Shown here one piece after another: positions 18,363-27,803 of a stretch of DNA of 64,000 nt (its first letter is position 1; each line of letters opens with the position of its first letter). The notes under the pieces are model-generated. The model was not told the DNA's origin and did no database searches. It saw only the letters and a list, made by a program, of their open reading frames with translations. The stretch is from SZUA-309 sp965215995 (GTDB lineage: Bacteria; Pseudomonadota; Gammaproteobacteria; Pseudomonadales; Azotimanducaceae). The position numbers and the translations under genes were made by a program. The stretch lies in NCBI GenBank assembly GCA_965215995.1, contig OZ244128.1, forward strand, positions 5,518,001 through 5,582,000. Direction: 5' to 3'.

Positions 18363-21300
18363 TCAGACGGGTTTCACGACGAACAGCAGGTCGCCCTCGG
18401 TTACCTGTTGGCCGGTCGCCATATTGATCCGGGTGACTTCGAACTCCCGATCCGGGTCGTAGAGCACCGCTTCGGTGTTGAAGTCTTCGAGTTTCAGTGG
18501 CGTGAAGATCTTCATGGCTTCCAGCTGCCCGATGGTCGCGGAGGTCTTGACCCTGTCACCGACGGTGACGTACTCAGGCTCCGTTGGCGTCGGGGTGGTG
18601 TAGAAGATGGCAGTCGCCGGAGACAGCACCTTCAGCTCCTCGCTGTCTTCAATCCGAATCGCTTCCATATCGATCCCACCACTCACCTCGCCAGCCGATG
18701 CATCGATTTCAGCAATCAGGCTCTCGGAGTCGGTGCGCTCGAGGAAAGCGGGCAGATAGCCGGTGTCGTAGATACCTTTGTTGAAGACGTCGTCAGCCAG
18801 AACCCGCTTCAAGAGCGGAATGTTCGTGCTGATGCCCTGGATCGTGATCCTGTCGAGATACGCCATCAGCTTCGCCACAGCCGCCGGGCGGTCGGTGGAG
18901 TGCACGATCACCTGAGCCACCATGCTGTCGTAGAACGGCGAAACAAATTTGCCTTCGCCGACGGTGGCAATGATCTCCACCCCTTCCTCTTCCGGGAAAT
19001 CGCACACAGTCACCTGGCCGGGATGGGGGCGGAAGCTCAAGCTGCCATCCGCATTCGCCTGCACGCGCTCGGCGTTGATCCGCGCTTCGATGGCATAGCC
19101 GTTCTGCTCCGGCTCCAGGTGAGCGATCGACTCGCCGGAGGCAATCCTGAACTGCTCGGAAACGATGTCGATACCCGAGACCCATTCGGTCACCGGATGC
19201 TCCACCTGCAGCCGGGTGTTCATCTCCATGAAGTAGACGGCTTCATTAGCCAGGTCGTAGATGAACTCCACCGTGCCCGCACCCACATAGCCAACTTCGT
19301 CGGCAAGCGCCGCCGTGTTTCTGAAAACGGATTCGCGCAGATCGTCGGGCAGCATGGTGGAATCCGACTCCTCGAATACCTTCTGCTTGTCTCGCTGCAC
19401 GCTGCAATCCCTGAGGCCCAGCACCTTGGTGTTGCCGTGGGTATCACGCAGCAGCTGCACCTCGATATGTCTGAGCGCGGTGACGTATTTCTCCAGATAC
19501 ACATCACCATTACCAAACGCCGCTCGGGCTTCCACGGTGACTCGCTGGAACAGCTCATGGAACTCATCCGCCTGCTCCACCACCTGGATGCCTTTACCAC
19601 CGCCGCCGTGAACGGCCTTGATAAGCACCGGATAGCCGATGTCTTCCGCGACACGGGCAGCACTGTCCACGTCCGTGAGAATGCCGTGGCTGCCTGGCAC
19701 CACCGGCACGTTGAGGCGCAATGCCGTGTTGATGGCATTGGACTTGTTGCCCATGGTTTCCATGCTGGATACCGGCGGGCCAATGAAGTTGATACCGTGG
19801 GCGCGGATCAGCTCCGCGAAACCGGAGTTCTCCGAAAGGAAGCCGATGCCGGGATGCAGGGAGTCCACCCCTTCGAGCTCGGCAACCCGGAGCACGCTCA
19901 TGGCGTTCAGATAGCTCTCATCCGGCGTGTTGCCACCGATGCAGATGAGCTGATCGGTGTCACGTAACATGTCCACAGACACGGACTCCATGTCCGGGTC
20001 TGACTGCACGAGCACCACCTGGATGTCGTTTTTCTGAGCGATGCGGATCAGCTTCACCGCCGTACAGCCGCGGGCGTGGATGAGCGTCTTTCGGGTTGGA
20101 CGAATCAGATCGCTGTCCGTGTAACGCGGCCTGTGCGCCACCACCACCGGTCGTTCCTGGCTGAGCACACCGGAGACTACCCGGGACACCACGTCCTCCA
20201 CCGATTCCTGAGCAAGAGGAATGTCCGGATCGATCTCCCGCAGCCTGTCATCGAGCTCCGGATGGAAGGGATGCTTGACCAGACCCTGCATGGCACCGGG
20301 ATCATGGGAAAGGTAGTTGGAGAGAATCGAGTTCAGGGGAAGGTTGGACGGCACCACGAGCTGACCGGCAAACGGCATGGCCGTGCCTGAGAAGTAGTAG
20401 GTCTGCACTAACGGGTGTGTCACGAAGCTCGCCTGGGCACCGCCCGTACAGTCGCCGTAGCCGAACACGATCACTGGCAGATCGTGATCGCGAACAAAGC
20501 GGGTCACGCGATCGTTGACGGCGGCCATGGAGAAGAGCGCCCCTGCGCCTTCCTTGGTCTGCATGCCACCGGAAGAAACGAAGCAGATCACGGGCAGGTG
20601 CTGCTCGGCACACTCGACCAGCAGTTTGCAGAACTTCTCCGCACTCGCCATATCGAATGAGCCGGCCTGGAAATCCACATTGGACACCAGTATGCCGGCG
20701 CGAATTGTCCGGTCTCCCACATCAAAGTCGCCGATGCCGGCGATCATTCCGCAGGGCGGGTTGTTGTTGGCCAGAGCCTGCTCGATGGAAATCCGGAAGC
20801 CAGGGAAGCTGCGTGGATCAGAGCTCAGCAGGTCCGCAAAGTACTCTTCGAAGTTCTTCACATAGCGATCGATGAACTTCTGATATCCCGTCTGTTTCTG
20901 GTTCTTGATATCACGCAGCACGTTCTGCATGCGCAGATCCTGGTAGGCCATATTCAGCCGGTTCCAGAAATCCTTACGCCGGCCGATGTTCTTGGGCGCG
21001 ATTCGGCCCTGATAGTTCTTTCCTTCCCGTTCCGACTGGATGTAGGAAAGCAGCAGCGATTCGAATAGATGCGTCACCACGACGAACAGTGCATCCGAGA
21101 GATGCGGGAAGGCGACTTTTTTCCACTCCTCCACCGCCCGGAAAAAATCCGTGTTCTTGGACATCCGCTGGATACGGAGATACCAGTCTGTTATCTGCTC
21201 GGAAAGCACCGCCTCGCGCACGCTGGCAGACTCACCCGCCAGATCAGCGCCACCGAGAGTCACGCCGCTGGCCGCAAAAGACAGGGTGGTCTGCACCAGG

Positions 21301-23207
21301 TTGGCCAGTGATTCCTTGGACAGGGCCTGGGTCGCCTGGGCTTCTTCCGCGATGCCGTCCAGATTGGCAATGATCTGGTCGTAGACAGAATCGAACAGCA
21401 GCAGGTTTTCACATTCGTGAATGAAGTCGGCTCTGAGCTCGTCTTCCACCAGCACGTCGAGCACCGTCATATCGCTGAACGCAACCACCGGACGTGCGGA
21501 CGCGGCAGGACGGATCAAACCGCTGAATGTGCTGGCCAGCTGGGCCCGATTGGCGCTGAGTGACGCTTCGCCCGCGCCGCCGAGACCGGGTCCGGTGATG
21601 GCGAGATTCAGCTCCACGGTCAGCTGCGTGAGCAGGTATTGCTCGGACTTGTCCGCGGCATCTCCGGAGTCGGAAAGCAGCTTTTTTCCTTCGTGCGAGA
21701 AGCTCTCGCGAAGCTCTGCGCGCAGGCTCGACGTCCGCAGGGCATCGAGCAGCAAACGTGGATCTTCTATGTCTCCGAGCTTCAGGATCTGGCGGATGTC
21801 TTCCGGATGCGCCAGGTAGTCCTTGAGCGCCCGCAGATTGCCAACGGCTTCGGCCTTCCAGCGGTTGTAAAGGAAGACGCCAACGCTGGAGAGCAACGTG
21901 GCCCTGGCTTCTTCGTAGTTTTTCTTCGGCTCACCAAACAGGAGCTGTGCAATTCTGCCGCGCTCATCGTGCACGGCCTGCTTCTTCTCGTTGTAGTTTT
22001 TCCAGGCCTTGGACAGCGCATCGTCGTACACGACCCGGTCGGGATCCTGCAGCCACTTCAGAAAGGTCTGCCGACGCTCGAGCTCGGCGCGCTTGTCGAG
22101 CTCGCCCTTGGGCAGGTCCTGATTCGACAACCGCCCGTACTGGGAAGTGGTGGTCGCCTTGATCCGCTGCCGTACTTTCAGATAGCGGAGGTAGCGGAAG
22201 GCAACGCCGAAGACATTCAGGTACTCGGTGGGGTTGCGTGACAGCTTCAGCGCCGCGCTTGTCTGCATGCGCTTCAGGTTCTCAGAAGGATTCAGGAAAC
22301 GCTGCAAGCTCTGTCGGTAATGCTCGAGAATGTAGGGGTTGTTGGCGACGAACTCCTGACAGCTCATCTCCACTCTCGAGATGCCCGCAACGATGGCCGC
22401 CCGGAGATTGGCCACATCGCCGTCGGATGGCGAGTAATCGATCACCCCGTCAATATTGCCCTGCTGATAGAGCTCGTAAGCGCCGAGCCCGACGTACTTG
22501 GCACACTCCTGCCAGGAAAGGTTCAGACGCCTGGCGATGCTCGCCAGAGACTTGGGTTGAATGGTGCTGAACACGCTGTCGCGAAGCGCGAGGATCATGT
22601 TGCTTGCGGCCAGCGGGATCGCCCCGCCGGAGTAACCCAGACCGTAAACGATGCCCACGTTCGGCACATCCACGTTGCTGGCCTCCGCGATCAGGCGGGA
22701 AATGCTGTGCGCCTGGTTGTCCCGGTTCGCCTCTTCCTTCGCATCCGCCCCAGGAGTGTCCATCAGCGTTACGATCGGCAGGGCACGTCGGGAGTACCTG
22801 CGCATCCGATCCGCTGCCTGCAGGTGATGGGCCGGCCCCCACTCGCCATTGCGATGAGAACGGTCCTGAGCGATGAAGCCGACGTCCCTGAGCTCACCGG
22901 CGAAATCCATCTCCACCACCGCCGCATAGAAGGAACCGTCGACCACTTCATCTCTGACCCGACCCAGCTGGCGGATAACTTCCGGTGCAGGTGTCCGACC
23001 CGGATCTTCTGCAGCTGCCACCACGGCTTCGATGTAGGAGTCCACATCCAGGCGACCCAGGTGCTCTACCCGCCGGTAGACTTCCTGCTTACCGAGACAG
23101 CCTGGCAGCAGCTCGTCACTCTCGGCGCTCGGGAACAGGGAAAAATCCTGGGCCAGACTCTCTGCGATCAGATAAAGCCTGTCCCCTTCTTGAAGCTGCT
23201 TATCCAC
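18363..23207 (-). CDS. Single-chain biotin-dependent acyl-CoA carboxylase (CT-alpha, CT-beta, BC, biotinyl)
   Basis: A 1614-residue protein holding all parts of an acetyl/acyl-CoA carboxylase. An AccA-like domain comes first (about 45-290, DTPGA near 150, SGGA near 192). A helical spacer of about 480 residues without a recognisable domain follows. An AccD-like domain spans about 795-1000 (SSGGM near 877, TGGAQASF near 920) without the AccD zinc finger. Biotin carboxylase spans about 1040-1500 (ATP-grasp glycine loop GGGGKG near 1200, MNTRLQVEHPVTE near 1327). The biotinyl domain carries EAMK with K1566. Expected reaction: biotin- and ATP-dependent carboxylation of acetyl-CoA or another acyl-CoA. 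The alpha-before-beta order with carboxylase last is unusual. The start is GTG at 23207. It is divergent from moaB-thiolase-fabY. Confidence 0.9.
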   Translation of the reverse strand: MDKQLQEGDRLYLIAESLAQDFSLFPSAESDELLPGCLGKQEVYRRVEHLGRLDVDSYIEAVVAAAEDPGRTPAPEVIRQLGRVRDEVVDGSFYAAVVEMDFAGELRDVGFIAQDRSHRNGEWGPAHHLQAADRMRRYSRRALPIVTLMDTPGADAKEEANRDNQAHSISRLIAEASNVDVPNVGIVYGLGYSGGAIPLAASNMILALRDSVFSTIQPKSLASIARRLNLSWQECAKYVGLGAYELYQQGNIDGVIDYSPSDGDVANLRAAIVAGISRVEMSCQEFVANNPYILEHYRQSLQRFLNPSENLKRMQTSAALKLSRNPTEYLNVFGVAFRYLRYLKVRQRIKATTTSQYGRLSNQDLPKGELDKRAELERRQTFLKWLQDPDRVVYDDALSKAWKNYNEKKQAVHDERGRIAQLLFGEPKKNYEEARATLLSSVGVFLYNRWKAEAVGNLRALKDYLAHPEDIRQILKLGDIEDPRLLLDALRTSSLRAELRESFSHEGKKLLSDSGDAADKSEQYLLTQLTVELNLAITGPGLGGAGEASLSANRAQLASTFSGLIRPAASARPVVAFSDMTVLDVLVEDELRADFIHECENLLLFDSVYDQIIANLDGIAEEAQATQALSKESLANLVQTTLSFAASGVTLGGADLAGESASVREAVLSEQITDWYLRIQRMSKNTDFFRAVEEWKKVAFPHLSDALFVVVTHLFESLLLSYIQSEREGKNYQGRIAPKNIGRRKDFWNRLNMAYQDLRMQNVLRDIKNQKQTGYQKFIDRYVKNFEEYFADLLSSDPRSFPGFRISIEQALANNNPPCGMIAGIGDFDVGDRTIRAGILVSNVDFQAGSFDMASAEKFCKLLVECAEQHLPVICFVSSGGMQTKEGAGALFSMAAVNDRVTRFVRDHDLPVIVFGYGDCTGGAQASFVTHPLVQTYYFSGTAMPFAGQLVVPSNLPLNSILSNYLSHDPGAMQGLVKHPFHPELDDRLREIDPDIPLAQESVEDVVSRVVSGVLSQERPVVVAHRPRYTDSDLIRPTRKTLIHARGCTAVKLIRIAQKNDIQVVLVQSDPDMESVSVDMLRDTDQLICIGGNTPDESYLNAMSVLRVAELEGVDSLHPGIGFLSENSGFAELIRAHGINFIGPPVSSMETMGNKSNAINTALRLNVPVVPGSHGILTDVDSAARVAEDIGYPVLIKAVHGGGGKGIQVVEQADEFHELFQRVTVEARAAFGNGDVYLEKYVTALRHIEVQLLRDTHGNTKVLGLRDCSVQRDKQKVFEESDSTMLPDDLRESVFRNTAALADEVGYVGAGTVEFIYDLANEAVYFMEMNTRLQVEHPVTEWVSGIDIVSEQFRIASGESIAHLEPEQNGYAIEARINAERVQANADGSLSFRPHPGQVTVCDFPEEEGVEIIATVGEGKFVSPFYDSMVAQVIVHSTDRPAAVAKLMAYLDRITIQGISTNIPLLKRVLADDVFNKGIYDTGYLPAFLERTDSESLIAEIDASAGEVSGGIDMEAIRIEDSEELKVLSPATAIFYTTPTPTEPEYVTVGDRVKTSATIGQLEAMKIFTPLKLEDFNTEAVLYDPDREFEVTRINMATGQQVTEGDLLFVVKPV

Positions 23208-23236
23208 GGCAAGACTACAGGTTAAAATTCGCCGGT

Positions 23237-23265
23237 ACTCTAGCCACTTGCCTCTCCGAAGGCAA
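23237..23265 (-). promoter_or_regulatory. Putative sigma-70 promoter of the carboxylase gene
   Basis: On the minus strand, a -35 TTGCCT and a -10 TAGAGT (four of six matches each) are separated by 17 bp. The -10 lies about 30 bp before the GTG start of the carboxylase. Read by eye only. Confidence 0.4.
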
Positions 23266-23343
23266 TGCGGAAGCGGCCAACACCCGGTCAGAATCGCACG
23301 CTAAGTCTCGGAAAACTAAACAAAATATCGGAAACCACTTGCC

Positions 23344-23847
23344 ATGACCGCTCTGAACTGCGCCGTTCTCACCATTTCTGACAGCAGGACGCTGAAGGAG
23401 GATACCTCCGGTGCTCTGCTCGCCGAGCTGATCGCTGACGACGGTCACACCCTGGCCGATCGAAACCTGGTTCGGGACGACGTCTATCAGGTTCGAGCCG
23501 TGGTCTCGGCCTGGATCGCGAGCCCTGATGTCCAGGTGGTGATTTCAACCGGCGGCACGGGATTCACCGGGCGGGACAGCACGCCGGAAGCCCTGACACC
23601 GCTGTTCGATAAAACCATCGATGGCTTCGGTGAGCTGTTCCGACAGGTCTCCTATGACGAGATCGGTGCCTCCACCATCCAGTCCCGCTGCGTTGGCGGT
23701 CTTGCCAACGGCACCCTCATCTTCGCTCTGCCCGGCTCCTCAAATGCGGTTCGAACGGGTTGGGAGAAGATCCTCCGCCCCCAGCTCGACGTGAACACCC
23801 GACCGTGCAACTTCGTGGAGCTGATCCCCCGCCTGCTCGAGCGCTGA
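23344..23847 (+). CDS. moaB: Molybdenum cofactor biosynthesis protein MoaB
   Basis: MoaB/MogA-family protein that adenylylates molybdopterin before metal insertion. The 167 residues include the family signature STGGTGFTGRDSTPEAL (about 62-78) and LPGSSNAVRTGWEKIL. The ending PCNFVELIPRL is typical of MoaB rather than MogA. It stands alone without other moa genes. The msrP product encoded elsewhere in the window (32177-33145) needs molybdopterin, so the two are connected by cofactor only. Confidence 0.92.
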   Translation: MTALNCAVLTISDSRTLKEDTSGALLAELIADDGHTLADRNLVRDDVYQVRAVVSAWIASPDVQVVISTGGTGFTGRDSTPEALTPLFDKTIDGFGELFRQVSYDEIGASTIQSRCVGGLANGTLIFALPGSSNAVRTGWEKILRPQLDVNTRPCNFVELIPRLLER

Positions 23848-23910
23848 CGTAACTTAGGTGATCTGGTTCTCGAACCCGGTGTGCTGACCGGCAGGACCGC
23901 CGACACAGGC

Positions 23911-23940
23911 CTGACAGGGTGAGCCGGCGCCGGTTAGAAT
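23911..23940 (+). promoter_or_regulatory. Putative sigma-70 promoter of the thiolase-fabY pair
   Basis: A -35 CTGACA (five of six) and a -10 TAGAAT (five of six) with an 18-bp spacer. The -10 ends 17 bp before the thiolase ATG, so the 5' leader would be only about ten nucleotides and lacks a clear Shine-Dalgarno sequence. Read by eye only. Confidence 0.45.
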
Positions 23941-23957
23941 GCCGCGTTGAAAGTTCC

Positions 23958-25148
23958 ATGGATGAGACCCTGCCGGTGAGTGACAACGTCTACGTTCTGG
24001 GCGCTGCCCGGACGCCTATCGGCTCCTTTCAGGGAGCCCTGAGCAGTTTCAGCGCACCCGACCTCGGTGCCCACGCAATCGCGGCCGCCCTGACCAGTGC
24101 TAATCTGAGTGTTGAATCGGTAGGCGAAGTGATCATGGGTAACGTGATCAGCGCCGGTCTGAAACAGGCACCCGCCCGCCAGGCCATGCGCAGTGCCGGC
24201 CTTCCGGACAGCATACACGCGCTCACCGTCAATAAAGTCTGCGGCTCGGGCATGAAAGCGACTATGCTCGGCCACGACCTGATCAAAGCCGGCAGTGCCG
24301 ACGTGATCGTCTGCGGCGGTATGGAGAGCATGACCAACGCCCCTTACCTGCTCACCAAGGCACGGGCAGGCCAGCGGATGGGGCACGGGCAGATGCTTGA
24401 CAGCATGTTCACCGATGGGCTCGAAGATGCTGAGACCGGCGGTGCCATGGGTGCGTTCGCCCAATCCACCGCCGATGACTACCAGCTCACCCGGGAAGCC
24501 ATGGACGCTTACGCGATCGGGTCGCTGGAGCGAGCCCGCGCAGCCATAGCCGACGGGTCGCTTGCCGATGAGATCGAGCCGATTGAAGTGGCCGGTAAGA
24601 CGATCAGTGATGACGAGCAGCCCGGACGCGCGAAGGTCGAGAAGATCCCGACGTTGCGTCCGGCGTTCAAAGCGGACGGCACCATCACGGCGGCAAACTC
24701 GAGCTCCATCTCCGATGGCGCTTCTGCTCTGGTGCTCTGCGGCGATGAAGGACTGAACGGCGCGGCTCCCATGGCTCGGATCGTCGGCCACGCGACGCAC
24801 TCGCAGCACCCAAGCGAATTCACCATCGCGCCGGTAGGCGCCATCGGCAAGCTGCTGACGAAGCTCGGTTGGGCAACAGAGGATGTGGACCTCTTCGAGA
24901 TCAACGAAGCTTTTGCCATGGTGACGATGCTGGCGATCTCGGAGCTCAACCTCGATCCCGAGCGCGTAAACATCTACGGCGGCGCCTGCGCTCAGGGTCA
25001 TCCGATCGGATCCACCGGCTCGAGACTCATCGTCACGCTCGCGCACGCTATGCAGCGCCTGGACCTCAAGCGCGGCATTGCTGCGCTCTGTATCGGCGGC
25101 GGTGAGGCGACGGCGGTCGCGCTTTCTCGCGAAAGCAACCGCGAATGA
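23958..25148 (+). CDS. Acetyl-CoA C-acetyltransferase (thiolase)
   Basis: A full-length thiolase of 396 residues from the ATG at 23958. The nucleophile is C95 in VNKVCGSGMKA. The second thiolase box is NEAFAM, and the C-terminal box GGACAQGHPIGSTGSR carries the catalytic His; the last Cys region is CIGGGEATA. The family joins or cleaves acetyl and acyl-CoA (acetoacetyl-CoA formation or beta-oxidation). It overlaps the fabY-type gene as ATGA, so both are probably made together; the biosynthetic direction is then a reasonable but unproven inference. Confidence 0.93.
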   Translation: MDETLPVSDNVYVLGAARTPIGSFQGALSSFSAPDLGAHAIAAALTSANLSVESVGEVIMGNVISAGLKQAPARQAMRSAGLPDSIHALTVNKVCGSGMKATMLGHDLIKAGSADVIVCGGMESMTNAPYLLTKARAGQRMGHGQMLDSMFTDGLEDAETGGAMGAFAQSTADDYQLTREAMDAYAIGSLERARAAIADGSLADEIEPIEVAGKTISDDEQPGRAKVEKIPTLRPAFKADGTITAANSSSISDGASALVLCGDEGLNGAAPMARIVGHATHSQHPSEFTIAPVGAIGKLLTKLGWATEDVDLFEINEAFAMVTMLAISELNLDPERVNIYGGACAQGHPIGSTGSRLIVTLAHAMQRLDLKRGIAALCIGGGEATAVALSRESNRE

Positions 25149-27001
25149 AGCGTCTGCCGGTCATCGTTGGCTTCGGCGGGATCAATCCGGCGGGCCGGGT
25201 TTCTTTCCACCATGCCTATCGGCGCATGGTGATCGATGGTCTGGAGCAGAGCCTGCAGGCACGCACCTACCAGAGCCTTGCCGGGCTCATGGGGCTGGAA
25301 GATTCCGAACAGGACGATGTTCGGCAGCACATCCGCGACCACACCCTGATCAGGCGCATTGAGCTCTTTGACCCGGACCGGGTCTATGTGAACCGGACTG
25401 CCAGGCTGCACGGTACCGAAGCGGACGCGCCGTTTACCTTCATCATGAGCAAGCGCTACCTGCCTGAGACGGTGCCGACCGACTGGGAAGTGGACGTGGT
25501 GAACGACTCGGAAGTTCGAGTCAGCGTCCCCGACCGACTGGACGTGCTTTTGCCCGACAATCGCAGCTCCCGGGTGGGCAGTGCTGGTCAGCTACCCACC
25601 GGCTTCAATCCGGGCGACCGCTATCAGTCGAGAAACCACCCGAGAGGTCTGCAGCTCACCGTGTTCGGTGCCTCGGATACGGTCCGCTCCACCGGGCTCG
25701 ACATCAGTCATCTGAAGGATCTGGTCGCACCGGATCAGTTTGCCGTCTATTCCGGTTCGGCAATGGGGCAACTGGACAATGATGGCTACGGCGGCGTTTT
25801 TCAGAATCCCCTGCTCGGCCGCCGCCCGACCTCTAAAAACGTCCCGCTGGGCCTCAATGAGATGCCGGGCGACTTCATAAATGCGTACGTTCTCGGCAGT
25901 GCCGGCGGCACCGCGGGCATCATTGGCGCCTGCGCCACCTTCCTCTACAACGTCCGCGCCGGCTGCCAGGAGATCGTTACCGGGCGTAAACGGGTGGTAC
26001 TGGTGGGCAATTCAGAGGCGCCCATCGTCCCGGAGGTGATCGAAGGCTACCGGACCATGGGTGCGCTCATGGAAGACGAACAGATCATGGCCCTGGATGG
26101 CAGCGATACGCCGGACCACAGACGTGCCTGCCGACCCTTTTCCTCAAACGGCGGATTCACCGTCGCGGAAAGCGCGGTCTACACCATGATCATGGATGAC
26201 GAACTGGCGCTGGAGTTAGGCGCGCGCGTGCTTGGCTCCGTGCCGGGCGTGTTCGTCAATGCCGATGGATTCAAGAAGTCCATTCCGGGTCCGGGTATCG
26301 GCAACTACCTGACCGTCGGCAAGGCCATGGGCTTGGCTAAGGCGATCCTCGGTGAGGAGGGTTTGAAACGCCGCACGCACATGCAGGCGCACGGCACCGG
26401 CACACCGCAGAACCGGGTGACCGAGTCGCACATTCTCGACGAGTTGGCCCGGATCTATGGCATCGACTCGCTACCGGTTGCCGCCATCAAGGCATTCGTG
26501 GGGCACTCCATGGCACCCGCTGGCGGGGATCAGCTGGCGGCCGTGCTCGGCACCTGGTCGCACGGGCTGCTGCCCGGCATTACGACCATCGATCACATCG
26601 CCGACGACGTGCATCACGAGCACCTGCACTTACCGCTGGATCACCAGCCCCTGGAGGCTGATCAGCTGGATGCCGCCTTCATCAATTCCAAGGGATTCGG
26701 TGGCAACAACGCCACCGGGCTATTCCTCTCGCCTGAGCTCACTGAGCGGATGCTGGCACGGCGCTGGGGCAAAGACAGGATGCTCGAGTGGCGGCGGCGA
26801 AACGAAACCGTGAGTGAGCAGGCTCAGGCGTACGACGATGTGGCGGACAACGGCGAGACCAAGGCCATCTACCAGTTCGGAGAAGGGGTCGTTGAGGGCG
26901 AGGATCTCGCCATCAGCACCGACGAGATCCGTATTCCCGGATTCGGGCAGCCTGTTCGTCTCGATCTGGAGAATCCCTGGTCCGATATGACCGACGGCTG
27001 A
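25145..27001 (+). CDS. fabY: Beta-ketoacyl synthase of the FabY type
   Basis: A 618-residue ketosynthase starting RLPVIVGFGGINPAGRVSFHH, the opening I recall for P. aeruginosa FabY (PA5174), which condenses acetyl-CoA with malonyl-ACP and replaces FabH. The Cys-His-His set is present: Cys in GIIGACATFLYN (about residue 260), His in QAHGTGTPQNRV (about 418) and His in KAFVGHSMAPAGGD (about 454). Asn/Gly-rich NSKGFGGNNATG closes the core. It is coupled to the thiolase gene. Assignment to FabY rather than another long KAS I relative rests on the N-terminal match and length. Confidence 0.85.
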   Translation: MKRLPVIVGFGGINPAGRVSFHHAYRRMVIDGLEQSLQARTYQSLAGLMGLEDSEQDDVRQHIRDHTLIRRIELFDPDRVYVNRTARLHGTEADAPFTFIMSKRYLPETVPTDWEVDVVNDSEVRVSVPDRLDVLLPDNRSSRVGSAGQLPTGFNPGDRYQSRNHPRGLQLTVFGASDTVRSTGLDISHLKDLVAPDQFAVYSGSAMGQLDNDGYGGVFQNPLLGRRPTSKNVPLGLNEMPGDFINAYVLGSAGGTAGIIGACATFLYNVRAGCQEIVTGRKRVVLVGNSEAPIVPEVIEGYRTMGALMEDEQIMALDGSDTPDHRRACRPFSSNGGFTVAESAVYTMIMDDELALELGARVLGSVPGVFVNADGFKKSIPGPGIGNYLTVGKAMGLAKAILGEEGLKRRTHMQAHGTGTPQNRVTESHILDELARIYGIDSLPVAAIKAFVGHSMAPAGGDQLAAVLGTWSHGLLPGITTIDHIADDVHHEHLHLPLDHQPLEADQLDAAFINSKGFGGNNATGLFLSPELTERMLARRWGKDRMLEWRRRNETVSEQAQAYDDVADNGETKAIYQFGEGVVEGEDLAISTDEIRIPGFGQPVRLDLENPWSDMTDG

Positions 27002-27035
27002 GTCGCGCTTGCCAAGCTTCCGGCTGCTGTGCCCA

Positions 27036-27803
27036 TCAGTGCATCGTATCCTGTCGATCAGCCAACTCGGCCAGCCGTCGCTTTGCCATCAGCGCCAGCG
27101 CATCCTCCTCCGTGTCTCTGCCCAGCTCGGCGGCTTGACTGAAAGCAGATCGGGCGCCCTCCACGGACCCCAGTCGTAACCAGTACTCGCCCTGCTCGAA
27201 GAACAGCGTCGAGCTATCCGGCAGGATGCGCTGCTGACAGTCGATCATCTCCAGTGCGCGGTGAAATTCGGCTTTCGCGACGAAGTGATACTTCAGATTG
27301 TTGAACATCCTGAGCAGGAAGTCTGAAGGCCTGGCCCGGACAAATGGATTGCCCTGCCTCGAGTCCTCCGGCAGGGTGGCCAGGCAATCTGCTTCGCTGC
27401 GGGTCACCAGCTGATAAGGATCAACCAGCGCCTGGCCCACCCGAACCAGGAAGTGGCCGGGAAAGTTGATCCCCTCGGCTGACTGACCGGATGTTTCAGC
27501 CACGTGAGCGACCAGAGCCGCAAGCGCGATGGGCAGGCCGGAGCGGGTTTCGAGCAGCGTATCGATCCGACTCCCCTGCTCCACGTCCGCCGGTGAGCGT
27601 CCGCCGAATCCCTCCTCCTTGAGAAACGACCAGGGCGTCAACCGATCATCATAGCGATCGGCAAGTCGGCTGAGTGCACGCTCCGTTTCCGTCCGATTGA
27701 ACGCTTCATGTATGCACTCATTCACCGCCAGAGCCGCCGCCATGAAGGACGTGCCCTCATCCGCGGCCAGCGTCGAGAGCTTGAGAAGCGTCCCTTCCCG
27801 CAT
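27036..27803 (-). CDS. SirB1-family transglutaminase-like/TPR protein
   Basis: A 255-residue protein with the SirB1 core: RIDTLLETRSGLPIALAALVAHVAE (about 78-102), then GINFPGHFLVRVG (about 112-124) and a following VDPY. This is a transglutaminase-like fold related to the N-terminal part of the YchA/SirB1 proteins. The C-terminal third looks like a tetratricopeptide unit. The cysteine typical of active transglutaminases is not obvious, so enzymatic function is doubtful. Its start shares one base with the prfC stop (TGATG). Role unknown. Confidence 0.82.
   Translation of the reverse strand: MREGTLLKLSTLAADEGTSFMAAALAVNECIHEAFNRTETERALSRLADRYDDRLTPWSFLKEEGFGGRSPADVEQGSRIDTLLETRSGLPIALAALVAHVAETSGQSAEGINFPGHFLVRVGQALVDPYQLVTRSEADCLATLPEDSRQGNPFVRARPSDFLLRMFNNLKYHFVAKAEFHRALEMIDCQQRILPDSSTLFFEQGEYWLRLGSVEGARSAFSQAAELGRDTEEDALALMAKRRLAELADRQDTMH

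Noticed and set aside
17505..19967. Plus-strand 820-codon open frame opposite the serine hydrolase and carboxylase genes
   Set aside because: Pure shadow of two well-supported genes; no recognisable domain.
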